A DNA stretch of 21,880 nt from Larix sibirica (GCA_004151065.3 NWUY0300031089.1:27397-49276); one strand, 5' to 3'; shown: positions 8,787 to 19,006, counted from the first letter of the stretch. Program-made: numbers and translations. Notes: a model not told the origin generated them from the sequence alone.

Positions 8787-10306
8787 ATGCTACTTATTAT
8801 GTTTAACCATTTTTTCATTAGAAACAACTAACAACTTCTTCGCAGACTTGTATTTGTCCTTTTTCATTTTTAGATTCTGCCATCTATCGACCCACATCAA
8901 TAATTCATTCTTTTGTCGTTGAAGTTCTTCCCTCAATATATTACAGGCTGCTTCAGACTCCTTTAATTCATCTTCCAAACGGGTAATCTTACATTCGAGA
9001 GGAGTCCTAATGGATTGCTTTACGACTTCTAAAGTTTGGTCTAATGAATATCCGTCAACCATCGATGGTTTATGCTCGATTTCTTGCTCAGGCTGTTTAA
9101 ACGGCGACGAGTTTCCTACCGACCTTCCTTTAAGGGATGCAGAAGAACTGTTACATTCTATGCTATGTTCCCGTTCAATAGCCTCCAATGGAGTTTCAAA
9201 TATGGGGTATTTATCTTCATCTTCACTGTAAACCTCAACTACAAGAAGTTCTTTACCCTGCTCGACAGTTTTAGGAATTGAAAGGGTAACCATACTTCTG
9301 GTGAATCTTCGGGTCCCTGAAATAGACTTTCTCATTACAGTTTTTGAGATTATTTGTTGTTGTCTAGACTTACTATCAAGCCTAGACTTCATATCATCGG
9401 CTTTCATCACACCCTTACCTTTTTCTACGAATCTATCATGTTGCGCATTGGAAGGAGACGAATTGATTGGGGTTTCAAGAGAAGGAGGGTTATGCTCATT
9501 CTCAGTTGCAATTTTTTCATTATCCTGTTGAATAGGGTTTGAATGATCAGATTCCTCATGCTTTAGAAAAGTGTCGGGATCATCGCAGGTTCTGGGCACA
9601 TAGGGCTTCTTTCATTTCTAACGGGTCTTGGGGAGGAGAGTAGGCCAATACTGTGTTAGTCCAAAGTCATTTCCATTCATAAACTCATCCCAAGACCTAC
9701 CAAGTGAGGCTAAATGATACCAAATCACAATCTTAGCAAACTATGATGAAACATACTCCTATCCCTATCCCTAATAGTATTCTGAACCGTGAAAGCCATT
9801 TTATTTAAGCTACTTAATAAAAATAAGGGTAAATTTATCTTCTAGCCCTTCAAATCCATAAGAAGTTGAAGATGATACAAATGGACCTGGGAGAAATGAC
9901 CATCACATGTAATATACCTGGCTATGATCTCAAAGTAAGTGTGCCATTTTGGTTTCAAGAATCTTGCAGGAAATCCATGCTTGATGTCTGAATCAGTCGG
10001 TAACGGAAGAAGAAAATGCTTATACTTATTCTTATTAATTGTCCCCCCTTTGCACCATCGTTCACCTGTTTGCAAAAGTTCTGTGGCTCTTGCAATAGTA
10101 TCCTCATCCATAGTTAGCTGCAAATTTCCAACCTGGGCCGCACTTACCCTGAAGGTTAGGGAAAATTGTCTGGTTACTTCAACATGGTGTCCACTAAAAC
10201 GCCTAAAGAAGGAACCCCAGCATATCTTCTCAAACAATCTTGCTGCCTCTGGATCAGCTTCTACCATCTCAGGACCTGAAACTTCAAAACGACTTAGAGG
10301 TGCCAT
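8787..10306 (-). pseudogene. Unknown protein with coiled-coil C-terminus, broken
   Basis: The N-terminal block (10306-9842, 154 codons) starts MAPLSRFEVSGPEMVEADPE and includes LFEKICWGSFFRRFSGHHVE and ELLQTGERWCKGG. Coding-like sequence continues through 9841-9600 with frameshifts and stops (YHLASLGRSWDEFMNG, then LTQYWPTLLPKTR). The C-terminal block (9599-8790) has a charged low-complexity middle, an RRFTRSMV segment, and a likely coiled coil over its last 70 residues (ITRLEDELKESEAACNILRE onward). It ends at a TAG at 8787-8789. The frame also stays open upstream of the ATG to about 10500, broken by one TAG at 10325-10327, so the start may lie upstream. Stops at 9618-9620 (TAG) and 9612-9614 (TGA) fit CAG and CGA mutated by C-to-T. 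I do not recognise the family. It resembles, by impression only, repeated conifer proteins linked to transposons. It lies in the same direction as the neighbouring retroelements and could be a carried extra gene or an independent insertion. Confidence 0.6.
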
Positions 10307-10506
10307 TTCTTTAACACAATGCTTCTAGATGGGAGTCGGTTCCAAGGTGGTCGTGGAAATAGAAGGTATCGAGATCCAAGGTGTGGCAGACATCGGTCGA
10401 ATGATCCAACCTTTACCTGGTTCTCTCGTAATCACAACTAAAACCCTAGGTTCTATCATAGCAACCAGCATTTTGAAAACGATGAAAGTAATAATAACCA
10501 GGTAGT

Positions 10507-11720
10507 GTAATATGATTAAGGTCGTAGAATCATCAAGAGAATAGACACCCCGCAGTACGATTTACACAGGTGGTTTGTGGTAGGATGCTTTCATCAGAAC
10601 AACAGATATGAGACACGATATATTATTTCATGATCGACACATGGTTCCATGATTCCTCATAGGAAATAATTATCAATAGGAATGCAATTCGATTATAATA
10701 ATATCACCACCATAAGAAATATTACAATGTTTAGGTGCCATAGCGTATAGATATTAGTTCGTCAATAAACCTTATAGTTGGTGAACAATTCTTACGCTAA
10801 AAGAAAATTATCCCCTAGCCCTAACACTTTGATGTCATGAAATGATTAGGACAAAGAATGTTGATCTTGATGAAATCAGGAAGTCTTTGAAATATGAGTG
10901 CAAAATTTTATAAAGCTAAGATCACACTCTCAGGATCACATACGTCAATAATATATAATCGATGGCTCAGTTTAGTGTAAGATAAGCCTGTTATCAATCT
11001 TAAAATAACAATGTTGATTGAGACCGTTAAAATATCATCACAACATAGTCATATATAGTCAAAACAAAATACGCACAACTTTATAAAAAAATGACTATAT
11101 GAAGAGCATTATTTAACAACCACAAAAAATCAAATAAGCATTCATGCGAGATAAAATCTAGAATAGGATGATGCTTTGAATTCGATTGACTAACATTTTC
11201 TCCAATTAGGAGTACCTTCATAATCAAAGATTCTGAATGCACTCCTTAATAATTTTCTCACAATTATTAAGGGAGGATTCCGGTATCATCTTTTATTGAC
11301 TAAAACCAAAAAAAAAAGATGGGAATGTTGTTTCCTGCCAACAAATGGCGACATATATGGACGGACCAGTTATCTCTGTTTAACTTCTTCTAATGGATCG
11401 AGTAAAATACAGTTACTTGCCTATCTTGAAAAACCAGATCATTTTTTTTTGCACTAAACCAACAGTTCGACTGATCTTTAAATTTGCAACTGCAACTAGT
11501 TTCCAGCTTTTGTTAATGTTTGAGATCTTCAAGTGGCATACTCAGTTTCTAAAATTAGCACAGTAAAGTCATCTTATCACAACTAAGCATCCAAATAAAA
11601 ATAATCATTAGTTTCCAGTAAATGAATATAGCGATTAAATTTCCTGATAATTGCTGAGAAAACTTGTTCCATCCATAGCTCAAATATTAAACAAAGATTG
11701 AATGTATGTACATTTTGATT
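10507..11720. other. Unassigned AT-rich sequence, possible LTR territory
   Basis: No gene is supported. If the polypurine tract at 11721-11746 is right, the 3' LTR of the Tat-like element should start nearby (TGTACATACA at about 11712 on the minus strand) and run leftward, but I find no matching sequence at the other end of the element. A perfect 10-bp hairpin (CCTTAATAAT ... ATTATTAAGG) lies at 11244-11272. Confidence 0.35.
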
Positions 11721-11746
11721 GTCCTCCTTTTTCTTCGTCCTTTTTT
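11721..11746 (-). promoter_or_regulatory. Candidate polypurine tract of the Tat-like element
   Basis: The minus strand is almost all purine here (AAAAAAGGACGAAGAAAAAG then GAGGAC). It lies downstream of the integrase and the 3' UTR repeats, where a polypurine tract should be. A TG dinucleotide follows within about 10 bases. No LTR match confirms it. Confidence 0.35.
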
Positions 11747-11789
11747 GTTATACTTAAATTAGTTACTTGCAGAGATGGATTGAGAAGCA

Positions 11790-12290
11790 TTGCCTTAGTT
11801 TGGTAACTAAATAACGACAATGTCATTCACAAGAACCATCTGAAGTGAACAGGCTAGCTCATTACTGAGACCCCCCTGTCTCTCGATCCGATGATTGAGA
11901 GCCACTACCCCAGCTTGGTGACCAGATGTTGGCAATGCCAAACAGATGGCACCCATGATCCTAAAAGGACCGGCTCATTACTGAGACCTTCCGCTTCTCA
12001 ATCAGCATCAAAGCAATTATTTTTCATCTTATTTTATTTTGTAAATTTTGATTATGCAATATTTGGCTTAAGACTACTGCCTTGGCTTAGCAAACAAATG
12101 TTGATAGCACCACTCACGAGGCTTATATGGACCGAATAAGCTGGCTCATTACTAAGACCTCCTATCCCTTAGCTTTTTAACTAGGGGACATCTCCTTGTC
12201 TATGTGAACAAATGTGGGATGTCGAACCGATAATACTGATGAAAATGATTAGGCCAGCTCATTACTGAGACCTCCTATTCTTCTACCAAA
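11790..12290. repeat. Tandem repeats in the 3' UTR of the Tat-like element
   Basis: The word GCTCATTACTGAGACC recurs at 11857-11872, 11973-11988, 12144-12159 (one mismatch) and 12257-12272, and again in the duplicated copy at 13619-13634. Around it, diverged units of about 113-116 bp share TTGG(C/T)-A-CAAATGTTG-like and GGACCG-like stretches. The 171-bp interval between the second and third units includes an extra AT-rich piece near 12000-12060. Plant Tat-lineage elements are known to carry variable tandem repeats between pol and the 3' LTR, and these fit that position. Confidence 0.65.
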
Positions 12291-13553
12291 CTTTTTAAAT
12301 AAGTGAATTAATATGTATACATTGACCTTATGGAAGGAACAGGTCCGACAGATTCTTCAGATTGTAAATTTGGCTTACAGATAACTGGCAACGCAGATTC
12401 ACAACCATTTTGAAATGTTTTGTTTTGAGATGATAGCCCACCTGCTATAATAATCACCACATCCCAATTAAAAGAAGAAAGTTGTATGTAATTACAGTAG
12501 CGAACAGTTTGGTGTAACTGCTAATTAGTTTTTAAATTTGAGGGATCTGATTTAACATAGATAAGGCTAGGAGCTGCATTCAATCTCAACCATATAAAAA
12601 AATACAGGGTCAAGGTCTCGCCAAACAGATATTATTTATTTACATAATCCTTCCCTAAAGGAAAATTACTAGCATATATATGTGAAAAGGTGGATCTGCG
12701 AGAACTAGTGATTTCATTTCAGGATCAGAATTTATCTTTTTCAAAATTAATCCTGACTAGTAAGATTGCCAAATTATAGGATTTTGGATTGTGAAGTTAA
12801 TTACAAATGGAGTGAATGTAAAAACAACAGAATGTATCCTAGAATTAACTGATGCTTAACCTATTTACAAAAATGAGATGCGGATTAGATGACAAGATCA
12901 AAGGAAAATTGTACAAAAATAAAGACATAACATGTACAAATCATGAGATCTCATGAAAATCATTTGAAGTATTTCTTTAGGATCGGTCCGTTTACCGGAA
13001 AGGTTTCATACTGGCCTTCTAAATTTTGGAGCCAGAAAGTGCTTGGTCCTAACTTTTTTGCGATGAGGAAAGGACCTAGCCAGAGGCATTGGAACTTGGT
13101 ATGTTCACCTTTATCCTCACGTTCCTTATCCCACTTCAGAACTAAATCACCTACTTGTAACTCCTTGTTAGAGGTCACAGCTTGGTCAAACCAAGACTTC
13201 ACGATCTGGTAATGTTTTAAAAAATGTTGCTTGGCCTTTTCTCTATCTTCTTCCAACTTTAGTAATGCATTAACCCTTTTTTCCATAACTAGGCAATTTA
13301 CTTCTTGAACAGACTGTGCTAATTGCAGAGAGGATAGAAAAATATTTGGAGGAAGAATGGATTTTGTGCCATATAATAGAAAGAAAGAAGAGTTACCAAT
13401 CACAGGTTGGGGGGTTACTCTGTCTTCCCAGATTGCGTTATACAAGGCAATATGCCAGTTTCGGTGATGTGTAGCTGTAGCGATGGTTCTTTTCAGAATT
13501 TTTAACAATTTTTTGTTGGTGGATTTGGCCAAACCATTACCTTGAGGATAATA
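12193..13553. repeat. 1.36-kb duplication, copy 1
   Basis: This segment repeats at 13555-14915 with an offset of 1362. By eye, about the first 1025 bases differ at only two positions (near 12256 and 12284). From about 13217 onward the copies differ by many substitutions and indels. The unit covers part of the 3' UTR and the integrase C-terminus. Copy 1 ends exactly at the only N in the window. Confidence 0.9.
12960..13553 (-). pseudogene. Integrase C-terminus, copy 1 (Tat-like element)
   Basis: Read from the N leftward, the frame is open for about 197 codons. It begins YYPQGNGLAKSTNKKL, the end of the integrase catalytic core, with Lys at the position where copy 2 has the catalytic Glu (LAESTNK). 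It continues through NWHIALYNAIWEDRVTP and the C-terminal module with VGDLVLKWDKEREDKGEH, FQCLWLGPFLIAKKLGPSTF and PVNGPILKKYFK, then stops at 12960. There is no chromodomain, as expected for Tat-type elements. It lacks the rest of the integrase because the duplication boundary cuts it. This copy is more open than copy 2 over the same region, so the two are not simply sequencing variants of one sequence. Confidence 0.8.
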
Positions 13554-13554
13554 N
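13554..13554. other. Ambiguous base at duplication junction
   Basis: The only N in the window sits exactly between copy 1 and copy 2 of the 1.36-kb repeat. It may mark a join between sequence contigs. Confidence 0.9.
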
Positions 13555-14915
13555 TCCTTGTCTATGTGAACAAATGTGGGATGTCGAACCGATAATACTG
13601 ATGAAAATGATTAGGCCGGCTCATTACTGAGACCTCCTATTCTTCAACCAAACTTTTTAAATAAGTGAATTAATATGTATACATTGACCTTATGGAAGGA
13701 ACAGGTCCGACAGATTCTTCAGATTGTAAATTTGGCTTACAGATAACTGGCAACGCAGATTCACAACCATTTTGAAATGTTTTGTTTTGAGATGATAGCC
13801 CACCTGCTATAATAATCACCACATCCCAATTAAAAGAAGAAAGTTGTATGTAATTACAGTAGCGAACAGTTTGGTGTAACTGCTAATTAGTTTTTAAATT
13901 TGAGGGATCTGATTTAACATAGATAAGGCTAGGAGCTGCATTCAATCTCAACCATATAAAAAAATACAGGGTCAAGGTCTCGCCAAACAGATATTATTTA
14001 TTTACATAATCCTTCCCTAAAGGAAAATTACTAGCATATATATGTGAAAAGGTGGATCTGCGAGAACTAGTGATTTCATTTCAGGATCAGAATTTATCTT
14101 TTTCAAAATTAATCCTGACTAGTAAGATTGCCAAATTATAGGATTTTGGATTGTGAAGTTAATTACAAATGGAGTGAATGTAAAAACAACAGAATGTATC
14201 CTAGAATTAACTGATGCTTAACCTATTTACAAAAATGAGATGCGGATTAGATGACAAGATCAAAGGAAAATTGTACAAAAATAAAGACATAACATGTACA
14301 AATCATGAGATCTCATGAAAATCATTTGAAGTATTTCTTTAGGATCGGTCCGTTTACCGGAAAGGTTTCATACTGGCCTTCTAAATTTTGGAGCCAGAAA
14401 GTGCTTGGTCCTAACTTTTTTGCGATGAGGAAAGGACCTAGCCAGAGGCATTGGAACTTGGTATGTTCACCTTTATCCTCACGTTCCTTATCCCACTTCA
14501 GAACTAAATCACCTACTTGTAACTCCTTGTTAGAGGTCACAGCTTGGTCAAACCAAGACTTCACGATCTGGTAATGTTTTAAGTGTTTTAAAAAATGTTG
14601 CTTGGCCTTTTCTCTATCTTCTTCCAACTTTAATAATGTATTAATACCTTTTTTCCATAACTGGGCAATTTACTTCTTGAACAGACTGTGCTAATTGCAG
14701 CGAGGGTAGAAAAATATTTGGAGGAAGAATGGCTATGTGCCATATACCTAGAAAGAAAGGAGAGTTACCAATCGCAATTTGGGAGTTACTCTGTCTCCCA
14801 AGTGCGTTGTACAAGGCAGTATGCCAGTTTCGGTGGTGTGTAGGACTGGTTCTTTTCAGAATTTTAACAAGTTTTTGTTAGTGGATTCGGCCAAACCATT
14901 ACCTTGAGGATAATA
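13555..14915. repeat. 1.36-kb duplication, copy 2
   Basis: This is the partner of 12193-13553. It runs without a break into the integrase core and the rest of the retroelement on its right. Relative to copy 1 it has a 9-bp insertion near 14582 and several small deletions between about 14640 and 14870. Confidence 0.9.
14322..14855 (-). pseudogene. Integrase C-terminus, copy 2 (Tat-like element)
   Basis: The last 101 codons (14627-14322) match copy 1 almost exactly, with three extra residues (LKH) from a 9-bp duplication. Further upstream, 14640-14855, the frame is broken by small indels where copy 1 remains open. It joins directly to the integrase core on the right. The final residues GPILKKYFK end the polyprotein, with no chromodomain after them. 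Confidence 0.8.
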
Positions 14916-15572
14916 GCTTGCAGAATATCTAATCCTGATACCCTTTTCTAAAGCAAACCCTGTCAATTCAACAGAGGAAAAATAGGAAGCATTATAAAAA
15001 ACTAGAGACTCGGGTACACCAGATCTTGTAACGATGGAGGATTCCAAAAAAATGATGACTTGAATGGTATTAACCACATGTAAAGGTGCTGACTCAACCC
15101 ACAGGGTGAAGTAATCAGTAGCGGTAATTATATATTTATGTTGCATGGATGAAGGAGGATTTATTGGTCCTACTATATCGAGGCCCCATTGTTGAAAGGG
15201 CCTTTCAATCGAAACTGGTTGTAATGGAAAAGCGGGCTTCTTGACTCTACCAACAACCGTTTGACAATCTTGGCATTTTCTGGCATATGCATGGGCATCT
15301 CTAAATAGAGTGGGATAAAAATAACTGGTCCTGAGAATTTTATGTGTTGTAGTGTCACCTCCAAAACGACCACCAGTAGGGCCATAATGTAACTCCCTCA
15401 AAACTGATTCAGTTTGATCTTTCTTGAGACAACAAAGGATTACACCATCTGAGTTTTTCCTAAAAAGGATGTTGTTTATCAGTTGACAAGGAGCTGATTT
15501 TAATCTAAGTGCTCTCCTTTGTTTTGGTTCCAATTTATCAGGGGGGTTCCCAGTCTCGAGAAAAGTTCTCAA
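14856..15572 (-). pseudogene. Integrase zinc finger and catalytic core (Tat-like element)
   Basis: This integrase would insert the cDNA into the genome. The 238-codon frame shows a zinc-binding region (ELHYGPTGGRFGGDTTTHKI ... CQDCQ) in which the second His of the family is Arg (residue 69). The DDE core follows: QWGLDIVGPI gives the first Asp (residue 132), VFYNASYFSS has Tyr where the second Asp belongs (residue 193), and QGNGLAESTNKN keeps the Glu (residue 229). The frame ends where an indel cuts it from the C-terminal module at 14322-14855. Its upstream neighbour is the gypsy RNase H. Loss of a catalytic Asp and the frame breaks make it inactive. The 70-codon frame at 15173-15385 is a shadow. 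Confidence 0.88.
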
Positions 15573-15620
15573 ATCGGAATACCAGGAGTTTTGAGAAGGA
15601 GGGATGAAGTAGATTTCCCT

Positions 15621-16283
15621 TTAACACAGTGATCCACTTATCTGCAAGTATGATTCGTCAATGGGTAAATGAGTTGATTTAGCTGCTAGATTGCAAAGAC
15701 ATTTCCCTTTCACCACCTTGGAGGGATTTATCTCAAGGTCATACTCCTGAAGAGTTTCCATCCAAGGTGATCTTTTCTCTCCTAATTCCTTATGTATTAT
15801 TAGGTTCCTAATAGTTGGATAAGGGACGATGACTTTGGTCCTAGATTTTAGCAGGTAGGGACGAAAGTGTTTGACCTCTTTATACACCACAAATGCTTGT
15901 TTATAAACCTCGTGATAGTTTAACTCCACCCCCTTAAAACCTGAACTCATGAACGAGATGGGGACTTCATGACCCTGTTGATTACGTTGTGTTAAGACAA
16001 CGACATATGATATTTCTGAAGCAAAGGTGTACAGAGCGAAATCTTTTTCAAAATCAGGACTTAGGAGGGCGGGAGCTTCGGCTATGGCCTCTATAATTCT
16101 TTTGAATGACTCTTTTTCTTTAATACCCCAACTAAAGTTAGCATCCTTTTTTATCATATTTTGTAGGTGATGAACGGTTTCAGAAAAGCTTGGTATAAAT
16201 CTTCTTACGAAATTGATTTTTCCCAGAAATGACTACATGGACTTCTTATTTGATGGATAAGTGATTTTGGATATGGCCTGAGT
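15621..16283 (-). pseudogene. RT connection and degenerate gypsy RNase H
   Basis: Bases 16283-16158 encode the RT thumb/connection (QAISKITYPSNKKSM, SFLGKINFVRRFIPSF), interrupted by a TAG at 16233-16235. The open frame 16157-15621 then shows WGIKEKESFKRII, PALLSPDFEKDFALYTFASE, LNYHEVYKQAFVVYKEVKHF and LQEYDLEI, the Ty3-type RNase H fold. The segment that normally begins with a catalytic Asp (LYTDAS) reads LYTFASE, with Phe at about 16023-16025. In elements with two RNase H domains, the original one is known to lose catalytic residues, so this Phe may be ancestral in the family rather than decay. It would then act as a structural tether. The frame ends shortly before the integrase start. Confidence 0.85.
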
Positions 16284-17091
16284 TCATTCTAGGTCAATCA
16301 TAATTCCATCCTTGGACACTACAAAACCTAGGGGGATCCCTTGTGTTACAACAAATATTGTTTTCTTGGGGTTGAGCGATATCCCAAACTTTCTACAACG
16401 TTCAAATTTTTTTTTAAGGTGACATAGATGATTAGCTCGATGCTTTGAAAAGACAGTGACATTGTCAAGATACACAACTACAACATGATTAATAAGGCCT
16501 CTAAAGGCGATATCCATTGCTCGCTGGAAGGTAGCCCCAAAGTTAATTAGACCGAAAGGCATTTTTCTGTATGCGTACGTTCCACATGGGGTTTTGAAAG
16601 TAGTCTTTAATTGATTGGTTGGAGAGACTAAAATCTGGTTATAACTTGAAAAACCATCAAGTAGTGATAGCATTTCAGATCCTGAGACTTTTTGAATAAT
16701 CTGTTCCATGGGAGGAACTAGGTAGTTGTCCTTTCTAGATGACTTGTTGAGGTTGCGAAAGTTGAATTCCAGCATTCTTTTTCCTAATTGGTACCAGATT
16801 AGCCACCCATTGGGTGTGGCGAAATGGAAAAATGATTTCAGCAGCTAAGAGATTATTCAATTCTTTCTTGACTAAAGATTCTAGCGTTGGGTGCATTTTC
16901 CTTAGTTTTTGATGAAAAGGTTTCGATGATGGTTTCATTGGAATTACATGATGCATAATCTGAGGATCAAAGGTTTTTAAGTCATCATAAGTCCATGCGA
17001 AGATATATTTGTACTCCTTAAACAAATTTGCGAAGGCTATTTTTTCTAACATAGTACAATCTGTCCCTAAATTCACATTCTGCGTATGAGA
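16284..17091 (-). pseudogene. Reverse transcriptase (Tat-like Ty3/gypsy)
   Basis: This copies element RNA into DNA. It lies in two overlapping frames. The frame 17076-16735 has FKEYKYIFAWTYDDLKTFDP, FHQKLRKMHPTLESLVKKEL and HTQWVANLVPIRKKN. The frame 16775-16284 has FRNLNKSSRKDNYLVPPMEQ, motif A SLLDGFSSYNQI (Asp at 16656-16658), KTTFKTPCGTYAYRKMPFGL and GATFQRAMDIAF. A short deletion near 16780 joins them and removes the usual VDFR segment. The catalytic YxDD motif reads VVYLDNVTVFS, with Asn replacing the last Asp at 16461-16463 through a G-to-A type change. A TGA at 16284-16286 then stops the frame. It is inactive. Confidence 0.9.
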
Positions 17092-18094
17092 TTATGTTCC
17101 TAAGTTAATAGTTTCATACTTCATGCATGAGCTGTTCTTTTTGCAATTTGGGACGGCCATGAACTTGTCTTGTAAGTCATAAAATTTATCCAATCTTAAA
17201 ACAGAAGCGGGGATAGATTTTACCATGTCAAGGACCTTTTCCATGGAACAGTGAGGATATATTACCGAAAAATTGCGCAAGTCTTCATCATGCGAGATTT
17301 CATCAATCGCGGATTCCTTGAAGGTATCTTGTCCTGTTAGAAATCTTAAGGTCTGTGCATCATCATCGAATACACGCCAATAAGTTATATTATCAGTAAT
17401 TGATGGTCTAAAAATTAATTCTATTGAAAAAGCATTAGGCGAAAAATCTTCAGAAGGGATTAGTTTAGAAGCTACATTGGCTAATAAATCAGCCTCTTGG
17501 TTGTGATCTCTAAGGAAAAAATTTATATTAAAGGCTTCAAATTTAGATATTAGATTCCATACCTCCCTTTGGTAATCCCGCAGATTGCTCGAAAACACAA
17601 TGAATTGCATTGCGTGCCTGACGGACTATTATCTCGGAATCACCGTATGCTATCAATACTTTAACGTTCGGATCTAAGGATTTACTTAACCCTTGAATAA
17701 GGGCTTCGTATTCTGAAAAATTGTTAGTACTGTCAAATTCCAATTTGCATGCAATACAAATTTTATTTCCCCGTGGGTCTAATAGAAGACAGCCTGCACC
17801 AACTCCTTCTTTGGACTTTGATCCATCGAAATACAATGTCCATGACGGGCTATTTACTACTACTCTACTATCTATCATATATACATATGCTTCATCTTTT
17901 ACAGTAGTTGCATCATTTTTTGTCACAGAACCGGGTTTAATGTAAGTGAAATTAGCAATTTCAGAGTGCTGTTGGAACCCTGTAAAAGGAGACTTTTCAG
18001 ATTTCATGTTTCCAAAATCTGTTTTGTAGGCGTAATTTCCCATAATGGTGTCAAAAAAAATCACTGGTTCATTGGGGTCGTGTAATTCAATCAC
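17092..18094 (-). pseudogene. Archaeal-type RNase H placed upstream of RT
   Basis: This domain lies between protease and RT. The first frame (18094-17543) has a ~80-residue linker, then SWTLYFDGSKSKEGVGAG, NNFSEYEALIQGL and IAYGDSEIIVRQA. After a frameshift near 17600 the second frame (17610-17092) has DYQREVWNLISKFEAF and RDHNQEADLLANVASKL. All four catalytic acids of an RNase H1 fold are visible: Asp at 17825-17827, Glu at 17711-17713, Asp at 17639-17641 and Asp at 17488-17490. A spacer of about 120 residues leads to the RT and ends at a TAA at 17092-17094. In the Tat lineage such an archaeal-like domain usually lies after RT-RNase H. Here it precedes RT, while the downstream gypsy RNase H lacks its first Asp. 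This domain therefore probably supplied the hybrid-degrading activity. Confidence 0.85.
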
Positions 18095-18139
18095 AATATG
18101 TTTCAGATACCTTTCTCTGCCAATTTTGATCTGATTAGG

Positions 18140-19006
18140 TCACCCATTTTTGGGGAGCCACAAAGCTGAAAAATCAGTCAAGAAATATCCATTTAAATTC
18201 TGCGACCAATAATGGATTAGAAAAAGGCCATAGGCATCAAGAATATCAACAAATACGATATCAATAACTTGATATATCGATGGGTTACTTGATATCCTAA
18301 CTAACACATCTTTTATTTCCCCTAATGCTCTTACACTTGACCGGTCAAGTTGTGTGATCTGTGTGTCACATGGAGTAAGTTTCGCATTCAACTTTCTACA
18401 AACTGAGTAAGGCATTACATTATTAGATGCTTCGGAATCTACCATACAGTTATGGACATTCCGATTATAGATTTCTAACGTGAGAAGGAATGGGGGAGTA
18501 TTGGATGTTGAGATTTTCCCAATCAGAGAGTTTTTATCAGCTACTGTTTTATTTTTGTCTTCTATATTCAATGACTGTTTATTTGGGGAAGAATTTGCAT
18601 TATTCGAAGTACTAGCAGTCATATTATTTTTGTTGTTAGGAGTGAATGAGCTCGATATAGGAGTTATGATAGGACCCCCAGGCATAGGGAATATTTGCAG
18701 CAAATCAAACATGCTAGTATTTGCACGTTGTTTTTTCAGGTCTTTGATGATATCATATTGTAAGTCTAATTTATGTGTAGTCTGGGATGGTAGTAACTTC
18801 CCAGTGAGCTGAGGGTTGTTGCCTTTCTTGTTCTGATTAGAGATTGACGTACTAGGAGACTCTACTGGGCCTTTGTTGTGAGTATTATAAGTATGTTTCC
18901 CTGAAAAAACAGGTTGACTGTTTGTTTGTGTGTCATTACTTAGGCTGTCCCAAAAATGTCCAACCAATGATTGTTGAATATATTGCTCCTCCTCTTCTTG
19001 TTCCAA
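18140..19006 (-). pseudogene. Aspartic protease with N-terminal linker (Tat-like)
   Basis: The 288-codon frame starts with an acidic, Asn/Ser/Gln-rich linker (EQEEEEQYIQQSLVGHFWDS). Its last ~120 residues are a retroviral-type aspartic protease, which cuts the polyprotein. The active-site loop reads VHNCMVDSEASNNVMPYSV, where Gly of the DSG triad is Glu (Asp at 18437-18439, Glu at 18431-18433), a G-to-A type change that should abolish activity. The flap and C-terminal part follow (RALGEIKDVLVRISSNPS, VFVDILDAYGLFLIHYWSQN, FSALWLPKNG). The frame ends at a TGA (18140-18142) that fits CGA mutated by C-to-T, and coding sequence continues past it (PNQIKIGRERYLKHI) towards the RNase H domain. The start codon given is only the first Met of the open frame. 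Confidence 0.8.

Noticed and set aside
8612-8827. 71-codon hydrophobic frame, possible small membrane protein
   Set aside because: It overlaps the end of the unknown gene in another frame and crosses the chromovirus junction. It is AT-rich, with no supporting motif.
9010-9542. Plus-strand open frames
   Set aside because: They are antisense shadows of the unknown minus-strand gene, which has the coherent coiled-coil peptide.
11327-11350. GCCAACAAATGGCG on the plus strand, like an LTR end plus primer-binding site
   Set aside because: It resembles the junction at 20525 but lies in the wrong orientation, and no LTR or gag follows it. Probably chance.
11790-12290. CRISPR-like spacing of repeats
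   Set aside because: The units are diverged along their whole length, with long intervals, and the setting is a plant retroelement 3' UTR.
12943-13212. 89-codon plus-strand frame repeated identically at 14305-14574
   Set aside because: It is antisense to the integrase C-terminus. The repeat only reflects the 1.36-kb duplication.
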